Assembly: GCA_017471945.1 (NCBI GenBank)
Contig: JAFURH010000083.1
Location: forward strand, 1 to 45,423
DNA length: 45,423 bases
From: Clostridia bacterium
GTDB lineage: Bacteria; Bacillota; Clostridia; Christensenellales; Borkfalkiaceae
Direction: 5' to 3'
The position numbers were made by a program, and so were the translations under genes. Below are positions 15,740 through 24,700 of the stretch, one piece after another (the stretch's first letter is position 1; every line of letters begins with the position of its first letter). The notes under the pieces are model-generated. The model ran no database searches, was not told the origin of the DNA, and worked only from the letters and a program-made list of their open reading frames with translations.

Positions 15740-16117
15740 TTATTGCAGATCGCCCGTTTCGTCGTTGAAGCTTTCGAGGTTGTTCCCGTCCTGCCAAAGC
15801 CGTTCGAGATGGTAGAAAAGCCGCGTTTCGTCGTGGAAAATATGCACGATCACGTCGCCGTAGTCCACGACCGCCCAACGCCCGTCGCGAACGCCTTCCG
15901 TTCTCGTCGGTACGATCCCGTGTTCTTTTTCCAAAAGCTCCTCCACTCTCTCGCCCATCGCGCGGATCTGGGGCGCGTTGCTCGCGCTTGCGATCACGAA
16001 ATAGTCGCAAAGGGTGGTTTTTTCGCGCACGCTGAGCACCACGATATCCTTGCCCCGTTTGTCCGCAAGCGCCTTACACGCCGCGATCGCCAATTCTCTG
16101 CTCGTAAGTTCCGACAT
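15740..16117 (-). CDS. rsfS: Ribosome silencing factor RsfS
   Basis: RsfS binds ribosomal protein uL14 and blocks 30S-50S joining when nutrients are low. The 125-residue protein shows the family core: DIVVLSVREKTTLCDYFVIASASNAPQIRAMGERVEELL, EGVRDGRWAVVDYGDVIVHIFHDETRLFYHLERLW (both quoted only in part by position, about residues 24-62 and 74-108). It sits 16 bases after the nadD-yqeK fusion, the conserved nadD-yqeK-rsfS order. Confidence 0.96.
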   Translation of the reverse strand: MSELTSRELAIAACKALADKRGKDIVVLSVREKTTLCDYFVIASASNAPQIRAMGERVEELLEKEHGIVPTRTEGVRDGRWAVVDYGDVIVHIFHDETRLFYHLERLWQDGNNLESFNDETGDLQ

Positions 16118-16133
16118 AATTACCTCCGATCGG

Positions 16134-17276
16134 TTATAAATTTTCAGTCAGCCTACCGTAATATTCGTAGGCTTCTTGCGTGAGCGGGTAGATCTCCCCG
16201 CCCTTTTCTTTTAAATGGGAAAGAGTGTCTTTGAGCGCGAAAAACATACATTCGTCGAGCGTTTGGTTTCTCCAAAACAGTTCGCGAAGCTTTTCCACGC
16301 CCGAAAAAACGCGCTCCTCTTCGAGCATATCCGAAAGAAAGATCAACTGTTCGAGAGGAGTCATTTCCGCTCTGCCGCTCGTGTGAAAACGGACTGCGTT
16401 TAAAATCTCCTCGTCCTCTACGCCGAACAGATATTCCGTCAGATACGCGCCCGCGTACTGATGTACGACCGCCTTAGGCACGCCTTGGGCGGAAAAGCCC
16501 GAAAGACAGGGAGAATCCAAAGGCAGATTTTTCGCGCAATCGTGAAAGAGCGCGGCGGTCACCGCTTTTCTTTCGGATATCTTTAACGACGGCGCGCGCG
16601 CCGCCGCAAGAAACGCCACCCGCAGGCTGTGCGCCTTACGTTTGTCCGTCTGCATCATCAAGGACGTTTCCGCAAAGGGGATCTTATAAAGCTCGTTCCT
16701 TTCGATATATTCGGCGACGGCTTTGCCCGTAAACGGGCTTATATCCGCACCTGCCCCCGCCAAAACGCGAATTTTCGTGGAAGAAATATCCTTTCCGTGA
16801 TAATCGATCACGGCGAATTTTTTCTCAAAACGCGTTTCGAATGCGCGGGATTCTTTTTCAATCCAATCCTCTTCCTCGCTCCGCGCGCATACGGCGAGGG
16901 TTGCGAGGGAAAGAATGGTTTCGGGGTTTTTCCAGCTCGGAAAATCCCGAAGCATATCCGTGCCCACGAACCAAAACAGTTGGCTGTCGGGAAATTTTTC
17001 TTTGAAATATTGACAGGTGAGATAGGTATAGCTAACGCCGCCTACGCGCATTTCAAAATCGCTGACCTCGGTTTTTTCTATTCCCGAAAAGGCAAGGCGG
17101 CACATTTGGAGTCTATGCTCGTTTGCCGAGAGCGTTTTGCCCCTTTTATGCGGCGGCACGGCGGCGGGCACGATAAAAATCTTATCGAGTGAAAGGCTCT
17201 TTTTCGCCGCTTCGACGAGGTTTTGATGTTCGCTGTGCGGCGGGTCGAAAGAACCGCCGAAAATCCCGATACGCAT
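16134..17276 (-). CDS. nadD: Fusion: nicotinate-nucleotide adenylyltransferase NadD + YqeK HD-domain hydrolase
   Basis: The 380-residue protein joins two enzymes that are usually separate adjacent genes. Residues 1 to about 195 are NadD, the NAD synthesis step making nicotinate adenine dinucleotide: GIFGGSFDPPHSEH nucleotidyltransferase loop, PAAVPPHKRG, FWFVGTDMLRDFPSWK and the ISSTKIR motif. From about 207 to 380 it is YqeK, an HD-domain Ap4A hydrolase: KRKAHSLRVAFLAA, AALFHDCAKNLP (HD), VVHQYAGAYL, VRFHTSGRAEMTPLEQLIFLSDMLEEER. There is no stop or frameshift between the halves. An AAAGGAG site precedes the ATG, and a promoter lies just upstream. Confidence 0.95.
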   Translation of the reverse strand: MRIGIFGGSFDPPHSEHQNLVEAAKKSLSLDKIFIVPAAVPPHKRGKTLSANEHRLQMCRLAFSGIEKTEVSDFEMRVGGVSYTYLTCQYFKEKFPDSQLFWFVGTDMLRDFPSWKNPETILSLATLAVCARSEEEDWIEKESRAFETRFEKKFAVIDYHGKDISSTKIRVLAGAGADISPFTGKAVAEYIERNELYKIPFAETSLMMQTDKRKAHSLRVAFLAAARAPSLKISERKAVTAALFHDCAKNLPLDSPCLSGFSAQGVPKAVVHQYAGAYLTEYLFGVEDEEILNAVRFHTSGRAEMTPLEQLIFLSDMLEEERVFSGVEKLRELFWRNQTLDECMFFALKDTLSHLKEKGGEIYPLTQEAYEYYGRLTENL

Positions 17277-17309
17277 AAACTGCGGTGCTCCTTTCCGTGC
17301 TTTTTTATT

Positions 17310-17354
17310 ATTATACTATAAATTTTCCGTTTTTACAAGTTTATAAACGGAAAA
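17310..17354 (-). promoter_or_regulatory. nadD-yqeK promoter overlapped by an inverted repeat
   Basis: Minus strand -35 TTGTAA (17338-17333), 17-bp spacer, -10 TATAAT (17315-17310). A perfect 10-bp inverted repeat TTTTCCGTTT (17323-17332) / AAACGGAAAA (17345-17354) covers the -35 element and part of the spacer. It could be an operator for the nadD operon or a structure in the leader of the divergent plus-strand gene. Confidence 0.65.
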
Positions 17355-17373
17355 AACGGGCAAAAATCTAAAT

Positions 17374-18111
17374 ATGAAAAAATCGGCTTTTATTTCAGAC
17401 TTACTTTTCACTTTTTCGCTCTCGTTTATCGCGCTATTATGCATTTTGCGGTATCATCGGCTGAACTTTTTCGCCGCGCTGTTTTTAGCCGCGGCGTTTG
17501 CCGCCGCCGTCACGCTCGCCGTAGGCGGGTACTTAAGCGACAAGCGCAAGAAATTTTTCTTGAAAAAATCCGACGAGAAGGAAAAGGAAAAGCTTTTGTT
17601 GCATTTATCCCTGCTTCCTCACCGCAAGCAAAAAGAATTCTTTTCCACACGGCTTCGGGGAGAAATCAAAAACGGCGTCGTGGAAACCGCCGAGGAGATC
17701 GCGCTCGTCGATTTTCGGTTCGAACCGCTCCCGCCCGATCGATTAGGCGCGTTTATCCGCCGCCACAGCGAGAAGGGCAAGACTCTTTATTGCAACGATT
17801 TGACCGACGAAAGCAAACGGCTTTGCGAACGGTTTGGCGTGAAAGTACTCGTCGGCACGGAAGTATATTCTCTGCTTAAAAAAGAGGACGCTTTGCCGAA
17901 GAAATATTTCGGCGAGGAAAGTTTCTCGGAAAAGAAAAAGCGACAGTTTACCCTTTGGTTTTCCAAAGCGAACAGCAAACGGTTTTTGCTCGCGGGCGCG
18001 CTCGTGCTTTTAACCTCGCTCGTAACCCCCTTTCCTTATTATTATTTGGTAAGCGGGTGTATTTTACTCACCGTCGCGATCGTCGTTCGTATCTTCGGTC
18101 GCGAGCCGTAA
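17374..18111 (+). CDS. Membrane protein with a central soluble domain, function unknown
   Basis: The 245-residue protein has two N-terminal membrane helices (about 8-26 and 31-52), a basic/acidic soluble middle (about 55-198) and two C-terminal helices (about 201-219 and 221-240). The middle contains LLHLSLLPHRKQKEFF, VDFRFEPLPPDRLGAF and SKRLCERFGVKVLVGTEVYSLL, which could be a small alpha/beta domain. I do not recognise it. No Shine-Dalgarno is seen before the ATG. Its last 48 bases overlap the 3' end of the convergent nnr gene on the other strand. Confidence 0.7.
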   Translation: MKKSAFISDLLFTFSLSFIALLCILRYHRLNFFAALFLAAAFAAAVTLAVGGYLSDKRKKFFLKKSDEKEKEKLLLHLSLLPHRKQKEFFSTRLRGEIKNGVVETAEEIALVDFRFEPLPPDRLGAFIRRHSEKGKTLYCNDLTDESKRLCERFGVKVLVGTEVYSLLKKEDALPKKYFGEESFSEKKKRQFTLWFSKANSKRFLLAGALVLLTSLVTPFPYYYLVSGCILLTVAIVVRIFGREP

Positions 18112-19614
18112 AAACGCCGCGCCGATACACTCTACCGTATCGGAAGCCACGAGAGAATATTCGCCCGTTCTTTCCGCCGCGTATTCCGCGGCTTTGCCCG
18201 CAAGATACGCGCCGAGTATGCCGCCGTCGAACACCGACAGTCCTTCTGCGCAAAGGCTCGCAACGAGCCCCGAAAGCACGTCGCCGCTACCCGCTTTTGC
18301 CTGTGCGGAAGTGCCCGTGATATTCACCGCCGTTTTGTTACCGTCGGTCACGACGGAAACGGCGTTTTTGAGCAATACCGTAACGCCCATACGCTTCGCG
18401 AAAGGTTTTGCGGCGGTAACGCCGTCCGACAATATCTCCGTCGGGGTAAGTTCGGCAAGGCGGGAAAATTCCTTGACGTGCGGAGTCGCGAGAACGGAGC
18501 ATTTTTTATTTTTGAAGAGGGTTTCCAGCCCCTCTTTTTCGTATTTAGCTAGCGAATTCAACGCGTCTGCGTCGAGAATAAGTTTCCCTTCGTAGTTTTC
18601 GATCAAATACGCCGCACCTTTAGAAACCTCCGCGCAAACGCCCGCGCCCATACCGTAGGCGATCGAATCGTAGGATAAAAGCTTTTCGAAATTTTCTTCC
18701 TCGAAGCTGATACGCGAGCCCTTGGAAATAGGTTCGAGCAATAATTCGGGCGATCTCAAATAATACGCGGGAAGAATTTTTTCGGGCAGGAACAATGTAA
18801 CGTACCCCGCACCGCCGCGAAGCGCCGCCGTCGCGGAAAGATAGGGCGCGCCCGAATACTGCGCGCTGCCGCCCACGATCGCCGTTTTGCCGTAGCTCCC
18901 CTTATGCGAATTTCTCTTGCGTTTCGGAAGCAAGGCTTTCACGTACGCCGCGTCCGCCAAAAAGGCGTAGGCGTGAGAATCTTCTTCAAGGCGGGGAAGG
19001 GTGATGCCTATATCCGCTTTTTTTACGCGCCCCGAAAAATCAAGTCCGTCGCCTGCGAACACGCCCGCTTTATATTCGCCGATACAAAGCGTTTCGTCGG
19101 CGTGGACCGCCGCGCGCGCCGCGCTCCCGTTATCCCCGTTCAAACCCGAAGGGATATCCGCGGAAAGTACTTTTGCGCCCTTTCCCCTCCGCGCGTTGAT
19201 CTCCTCCGCGGTCTCTTCGAATTTTCCTTCCAGCTCTCCTTTAAAGCCCGTGCCGAACAAACAGTCTACGACGAGGGAAATTTTTCCGCTCGGAAGCGTA
19301 GGTTTGATTTTTCCGCCGAGCATTTCAAACTCCGCGCGGTTGATCTCGCATTCCGAAGAGGATTTTTCCGCAAAATATACCGCCACGACTTCCCGACCGC
19401 GCTTCAATAAATGCCTCGCGCAGACGAAGCCGTCCCCGCCGTTGTTCCCGCCGCCGCAAACGCAAACGAGCTTTCCACGAGGGGCGAGCCGCTCCGCTTC
19501 GTCGGCAAGCGCTTGTCCCGCTTTTTCCATAAGATATAAAGAAGGCGTTGCAAGCCGTTCGATCGTGTATCTGTCCGCTTCGCGCATTTGAGAATTCGTG
19601 AGTATATAGTTCAT
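18064..19614 (-). CDS. nnr: Bifunctional NAD(P)H-hydrate epimerase / ADP-dependent NAD(P)H-hydrate dehydratase
   Basis: It repairs damaged NAD(P)H hydrates. The N-terminal YjeF_N epimerase domain (about 1-210) has the GGGNNGGDGFVCARHL loop, VVDCLFGTGFKGEL and SADIPSGLNGDNG. The C-terminal ribokinase-like dehydratase (about 215-510) has HKGSYGKTAIVGGSAQYSGAPYLS (quoted in part), LDADALN, ATPHVKEFSRL, and TGTSAQAKAGSGDVLSGLVASL with the catalytic GSGDVL. At 516 residues it matches the fused bacterial form. It follows birA by 18 bases and overlaps the convergent membrane-protein gene at its 3' end. Confidence 0.96.
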   Translation of the reverse strand: MNYILTNSQMREADRYTIERLATPSLYLMEKAGQALADEAERLAPRGKLVCVCGGGNNGGDGFVCARHLLKRGREVVAVYFAEKSSSECEINRAEFEMLGGKIKPTLPSGKISLVVDCLFGTGFKGELEGKFEETAEEINARRGKGAKVLSADIPSGLNGDNGSAARAAVHADETLCIGEYKAGVFAGDGLDFSGRVKKADIGITLPRLEEDSHAYAFLADAAYVKALLPKRKRNSHKGSYGKTAIVGGSAQYSGAPYLSATAALRGGAGYVTLFLPEKILPAYYLRSPELLLEPISKGSRISFEEENFEKLLSYDSIAYGMGAGVCAEVSKGAAYLIENYEGKLILDADALNSLAKYEKEGLETLFKNKKCSVLATPHVKEFSRLAELTPTEILSDGVTAAKPFAKRMGVTVLLKNAVSVVTDGNKTAVNITGTSAQAKAGSGDVLSGLVASLCAEGLSVFDGGILGAYLAGKAAEYAAERTGEYSLVASDTVECIGAAFLRLATEDTNDDRDGE

Positions 19615-19632
19615 TGTTTTCTCCTTCGTAGA

Positions 19633-20337
19633 TTATTCGACCCGCAAGGAAACTTCCCCCGCCGCTATTATTCTTTCTTCCCCGTGTATCTTTGCGATTA
19701 GCTCCCCCCGCTCGGTTACCGAAAGGAGGGTAGCAGGTACGCGTTCATCACCCGAAACGAGGATGACCTCCTCGCCGAGCCAACCAAGGTGTTTTTGATA
19801 TTCGCCCGAGTCGATCTCTTCGTTTAAATACTCCAAAAGCCGATTTTCGACTTCTCGTAGATCAAAGACCTTTCCCGCCGCTTCCCTCATAGAAGTGGCG
19901 ATTTTTGAAAGCTCGTCGGGCAAATCGTTATTCACGTTCAAGCCGATCCCGACGACGGAATTTGCGATCTTATCTCCCGAAAAGACGTTTTCGATCAAGA
20001 TCCCGCAAATCTTTTTCCCGTTCACGAAAATATCGTTCGCCCACTTGATTTTCGGGGCAAATCCGTAGCTTTCCAGCGTTTTACACACCGCGACCGCCGC
20101 CCGCTCCATAATCAAAAAAGCGTGTTTTGCGGGAAAGTTTTCGTAAAACGAAAGCTTGGAAAGATACAGCCCGCCGCTCTCGGACGAAAACGAACGGTTT
20201 TTCGTGCCCTTCCCGCCCCTTTGGCGGCGCGCAATCACGACGGTATCCTCGCCGTTTTCTCTTAAATTTTTCGCGTAGTCCTGCGTGGAATCCAACTCTT
20301 CAAAACGTAGGATTTTCACGCCTTTTATCCCGTTCAA
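19633..20337 (-). CDS. birA: Biotin--[acetyl-CoA-carboxylase] ligase (group I, no DNA-binding domain)
   Basis: It activates biotin with ATP and attaches it to carboxylase carrier proteins. The catalytic domain is clear: LRFEELDSTQDYAKNL, the biotinyl-AMP loop ARRQRGGKGTKNRSF (family GRGRRGR), GGLYLS, KIKWANDIFVNGKKICGILIE and GIGLNVNND, then a C-terminal SH3-like domain. There is no N-terminal helix-turn-helix, so it cannot act as the classical bio repressor. The start is uncertain. TTG at 20337 with AAGGGCAGG upstream gives 234 residues; a GTG at 20373 would overlap recX by 23 bases. Confidence 0.93.
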   Translation of the reverse strand: MNGIKGVKILRFEELDSTQDYAKNLRENGEDTVVIARRQRGGKGTKNRSFSSESGGLYLSKLSFYENFPAKHAFLIMERAAVAVCKTLESYGFAPKIKWANDIFVNGKKICGILIENVFSGDKIANSVVGIGLNVNNDLPDELSKIATSMREAAGKVFDLREVENRLLEYLNEEIDSGEYQKHLGWLGEEVILVSGDERVPATLLSVTERGELIAKIHGEERIIAAGEVSLRVE

Positions 20338-20350
20338 TCCGCACCTGCCC

Positions 20351-20986
20351 TTAACTTTCGTAATCGTCGCCACCGAATTCGCCGAGCTCTGCGATCGCTT
20401 GCTTTACCGAATCGTATTCAAAGCCCTTTCCCATCAGGTACCGACAAGCTTTTTGCAAAGTCGCTTTATCCGCGGTTTTTCCGCGAAGGTATTTTTCCAA
20501 AAGCGTTTTTGCGGCGGACAGCTCGTCTTCTTTGGAAAGCTCGTCGAGCGCGCCGTCGATCTCCTCGTCTGACACTCCTTTCCCTCGAAGCTCCATACGG
20601 ATCAATCGGTTTCCTTTTTTCTTCGCCGCAAAGGAAACGTAGCTTTTCGCGTACTCCCCGTCGTTTAAAAAATTATAGCTTTTCAGCCGTTCCACCACGA
20701 AATCGCACACGGCGGGCAAAAAGCCTTTTCCCGACAAAAAATCTCGGATCTGCTTTTCCGTTTTCGCCGTCGCCGTAAGGTGGTGCAGCGCTTTATCGAG
20801 CGCCGTTTCCTTTTCGCTTTCGAGCTGCATTTGAGAAAGCTTTTCGGGGTCTATCGTCTGCCCGACTTTGAGGCGGTTTCGAAGGGTGGTTTCCAAGGTC
20901 AGCCCGCAATAAAACCTGCCGTCCACGAAAATATTACATCTCGTTTTATCCTTCACCTGCGGGGTGATCGCCGTGATCTCGCTCAA
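20351..20986 (-). CDS. recX: Regulatory protein RecX
   Basis: RecX modulates RecA filaments. The protein is about 211 residues with the repeated three-helix RecX modules: ALDKALHHLTATAKTEKQIRDFL, VVERLKSYNFLNDGEYAKSYV, NRLIRMELRGKGVSDEEIDGAL and KACRYLMGKGFEYDSVKQAI (each quoted in part). The start is TTG at 20986. It has a strong AGGGAGGCGAG site and lies downstream of a good promoter. A longer frame reaching 21073 would begin upstream of that promoter, so it is rejected. Confidence 0.92.
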   Translation of the reverse strand: MSEITAITPQVKDKTRCNIFVDGRFYCGLTLETTLRNRLKVGQTIDPEKLSQMQLESEKETALDKALHHLTATAKTEKQIRDFLSGKGFLPAVCDFVVERLKSYNFLNDGEYAKSYVSFAAKKKGNRLIRMELRGKGVSDEEIDGALDELSKEDELSAAKTLLEKYLRGKTADKATLQKACRYLMGKGFEYDSVKQAIAELGEFGGDDYES

Positions 20987-21020
20987 ACTCGCCTCCCTCG
21001 CCGAATCTTCGGCTATTATT

Positions 21021-21049
21021 ATTCTAACACGAATGCGGAAAAATGTCAA
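21021..21049 (-). promoter_or_regulatory. recX-birA-nnr promoter
   Basis: Minus strand -35 TTGACA (21049-21044), 17-bp spacer, -10 TAGAAT (21026-21021), about 35 bases before the recX TTG start. This supports the short recX start. Confidence 0.82.
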
Positions 21050-21118
21050 CTGCCCCGCACCGTCTTTTTGCACGAAACGCGCCTAAAAAATTATTTACCG
21101 TTATTTTTGCCAAAACCG

Positions 21119-21147
21119 TTTACTTTTTTGCATAAATATGATACAAT
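21119..21147 (+). promoter_or_regulatory. Promoter of the phosphoribosyltransferase gene
   Basis: -35 TTTACT (21119-21124), 17-bp spacer, -10 TACAAT (21142-21147), followed by AGAGG and the ATG at 21175. Confidence 0.75.
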
Positions 21148-21174
21148 AATATCAGCAAAAAAAAGAGGTTTGAA

Positions 21175-21714
21175 ATGGATTATCATAAAGTAGATATTCA
21201 AGGCTTTGAAGCCGAGCTTCCCATACTCCCTTTACCCAGCGGAATTAAGATCGCCTTTTTCAACTTACACGGCGATAGCGAAATGACCGAGCATTGTGCA
21301 AAAAAACTCGCGCCTTATCTTTCCGATTGCGACGTACTCCTCACAGCGGAATCCAAGGGCTTACAGCTTGCGCATTGTACCGCTCGCGAGCTGAAACAAA
21401 GATTTTACGCCGTGGCGAGAAAATCCAAGAAATTGTATATGCAAGACGGCATCGATATCGTGATCGAGTCCTCTATCACGACGGGCAAAGAACAACATCT
21501 GTATCTTTCCAAACACGACGCCGATCTTATCAAAGGTAAAAAAGTCGGCATCGTAGACGACGTGGTTTCTACGGGCGCGTCGCTCAACGGTTTGGAACGA
21601 CTCGTAAAAGAAGCGGGCGGGATCGTACATAAAAAGGCGTTCGTTTTAGCGGAAGCGGACGCGGCGGAGCGCAAGGATATTATCTACCTCGCGCAGATCC
21701 CTATCTTCCTTTAA
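21175..21714 (+). CDS. Purine-type phosphoribosyltransferase (adenine/xanthine PRT-like)
   Basis: The 179-residue cytosolic enzyme belongs to the type I phosphoribosyltransferase fold, which joins a purine base to PRPP. The PRPP-binding motif VGIVDDVVSTGASLNGLERLV is textbook (quoted in part), as is LTAESKGLQLAH near residue 60, equivalent to the flexible substrate loop. It resembles adenine phosphoribosyltransferase most, but the base specificity (adenine, xanthine or a regulatory role) cannot be read with certainty. It is monocistronic, with its own promoter. The next gene starts 52 bases downstream and may be co-transcribed. Confidence 0.85.
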   Translation: MDYHKVDIQGFEAELPILPLPSGIKIAFFNLHGDSEMTEHCAKKLAPYLSDCDVLLTAESKGLQLAHCTARELKQRFYAVARKSKKLYMQDGIDIVIESSITTGKEQHLYLSKHDADLIKGKKVGIVDDVVSTGASLNGLERLVKEAGGIVHKKAFVLAEADAAERKDIIYLAQIPIFL

Positions 21715-21766
21715 CCTTTAATTTTCTATCCTTCTCTGAAATAAGGGAAAAAAGTGAGGTCTATTT

Positions 21767-24700
21767 ATGTCCAGAAGAGATTACGAATACGAAGGAATGA
21801 ATCCAAGACAGCGGGAAAGAATGAGACCGCGCAAAAAAGGCGGCGTAGCGGGTAAGATCATCGCCGCCGTACTCGGTTTCCTATTCGGTATTATCGCCAC
21901 CGTCGGGAGCGTTGCGGGCGTAGGCTATTATTTCGCCACCACGACGACCGTTAAGGACGCTATCAATAAAGTCAACGATCTTGCGGGTACGCAAATTGAT
22001 TATAAGGAATACGTAACGGACGAATACGCAAACCAAACGGTAATCGGTCTTGTGGGAAAATTGCAAAAAGTCGCCGACGATATGACAAAGAACGGCGGTA
22101 CTTTCGAAAAACTTAACGAAATTTCGCCCAAGGTGGCGACCGCAATCGACGCGCTTGCCAAAACGCTGAAAGAGTACGGATCTTCTATGGAGCAATCGGA
22201 AATCAACAACAAGCTGATGACGGAGAAATTCGATTCGCTCGGGCTTGCGCTTGAAGAAATCATTTATACCCTTCAACTCGGCAAGCTTTTGGAATCCACC
22301 AACAACCTCGACACGAGCGACGAACTGATGATGTATCTTTGCTTCGGCGAGAAAGGCGAGAGCGAAGCGAGCGGCGATTATCATTTGGATGAAAAAGGCA
22401 AAGTCGTCGTACACGACAGCGCCGATCCGATCACGATCGGCTCGCTTGCTACGGGTGGGATCAACGACGTACTCGCGGATATGCCCCTCGACGCGCTTAT
22501 CGACGACTCCGAGCTCAACGAAGACAACCCCGTAATGCTCGCGCTTGCCTACGGTACGGAAGGCACGCATTGGGATTGGAAAAACGGGGAAGTTAAAATG
22601 CGCCAACAAGCCTTTGTCAAAGGACTTTTAAGAAGTGGCGAAACCTTCTACGGTATCGACGGCAACGCCGTAACGGCGACCGCGATTTCCGAAAACGTAT
22701 ATTCGGTGAGCGAAACGGACGAGGAAAGCGGGCAAACCTCTATTGCTTTTTATTTGCAATACGACGAAACGACGGGCGTATATCTGGCTTGGTCAAACGA
22801 AGCTTGCGACACTCCCTATCGCTATCCTAAAACGACGGTCGGCGATCTGCAAAGCGGCGCAGGCGATTTGATCGACGGCATTGAGTTAGCTCCCATATTC
22901 GGCGTGAGTATGGAAGATATTAAAAAGGCGCACGACTCCGACCCTTTGAACGATCCCGACGCGGTGATCCTCGCACTCGCTTACGGCGAAAAAGGTACGC
23001 ATTACGATCTTGACGGAAACGGAGACGTCGTGTGGATAGGCGAAAACAAGCCTCGCACCATCAGCTCGCTCACGGACGACGGCGGCGCGAGCGCGCTCTT
23101 AGACGAGATCAAGCTTTCGACGCTTCTTAACATCTCGCCCTTGGATAAATATACCGATCCCGACAACGAACCCGACGCGATAATGCTCACGCTTGCGTTC
23201 GGCGAGGAAGGCACGCATTATACTCTCAAAGATTCCAACGGCGACGGCACGCCCGATACGATCGAATGGGTAGGCGACAACAAAGAACGCACCGTTAAAG
23301 ATCTGACCGACGAAAACACCGATATTTTCGACGAAATGACCCTTGCTTCGGTGTTGAATATCAAGCCGAGCGATAATAAAGTAATGATTTCGCTTGCCTA
23401 CGGCAACTCCTCCCGTTACACCGTAAACGGCGATAAATTCATTATGAATCCCGTCGTTTACACCCTCGTCGGCACGACGGTTTATAACGACGAATACGAA
23501 CCCGTTCTTGAAAACGCGACGGCGAACGCTAACGGCGTATACACGCTAACACAAGACGAAACCACCGTTTATTTGAAAGGCGAAAACGGCGTGTTGTACG
23601 CGTACGCAAGCGAGGAAGAAGCGGTTGCGGGCGCAAAAGAAACGAGGTTGCTTTATAAGAAAACCGTTTTAAACGATTTGAAAGGCAACGGCGCAAGCGA
23701 TTTAATCGGCTCGATCGAGCTCGGCGCTGCGCTCGACGTGGATATCCTTACGGCGGATGAAAACACGAGCGAACTTTTGCTCGCGCTTGCCTTCGGCTAC
23801 GAGGACGAAAACTACGAGATCGCGACTGTGAACGGCGTAAAATCGGTGCAATGGTTGGTAAAAGATTCCGCGACGGGAGAAAAATACGCGCCCAGAACGA
23901 TCGACGATCTGAGCAAAAATTCCGAAGAGGTCTTTGATTCCATTCGTTTGGCAACCGTGCTCGAAGTCACCCCCGCTTCTCACGCGATCATTATTGCGCT
24001 TGCTTACGGCGAGGAAGGCGAGGAAGGCAAAGACGGAGATTTTGAATACGTTGATCTTAATGAAGACGGAATAATCGACGAAAACGACGGTTTTAAATCC
24101 ATCAACGGAAGCAAGCCGCACACCGTGAAAGAACTCAAAGAAGGCGGCGGCGCGGAGCTTTTGGACGACATTGAGCTTTCCGCGATCTTTTACGAGCCCA
24201 ATCCCGAAAAAGATAAGGTTCAAATGTTCATTATCTACGGGAAAGAAGATATCCACTATTCTTACACGAAAAACGACGACGGAACGTATACGATCTCGAT
24301 GCTTCAAAAGCGTATGGCAGTTTGCGCCGACGGCGTTATCCCCTACGACGAATACGGGCATCGGCTCGGCGGTAAGATCAGTTCTTACGACGGCGAAGGC
24401 GATCATCAATGCGTCTATACCGAAACGGACGCAGACGGCAACGTTACTTTAACCTATTATCTTACCAAGGTCACCTACGCGCCGCCTCTTACCGAAATCA
24501 CGGACGAGGGAACGACCGCTGATTTTTATTTCGTATACGAAAAAACGGAGGACGGAAGCTACGTTCCCGTTATGTTCGATTCCCGTACGCTCGGGCAATT
24601 AACGCGTGATAAAACCTTGCTCGACGATATTTCCAAAGCGTTGACCGTTCGGGATTTCCTCGGCGACGAAGCGGGGTTGGATACGAACTTCGTATTAAAA

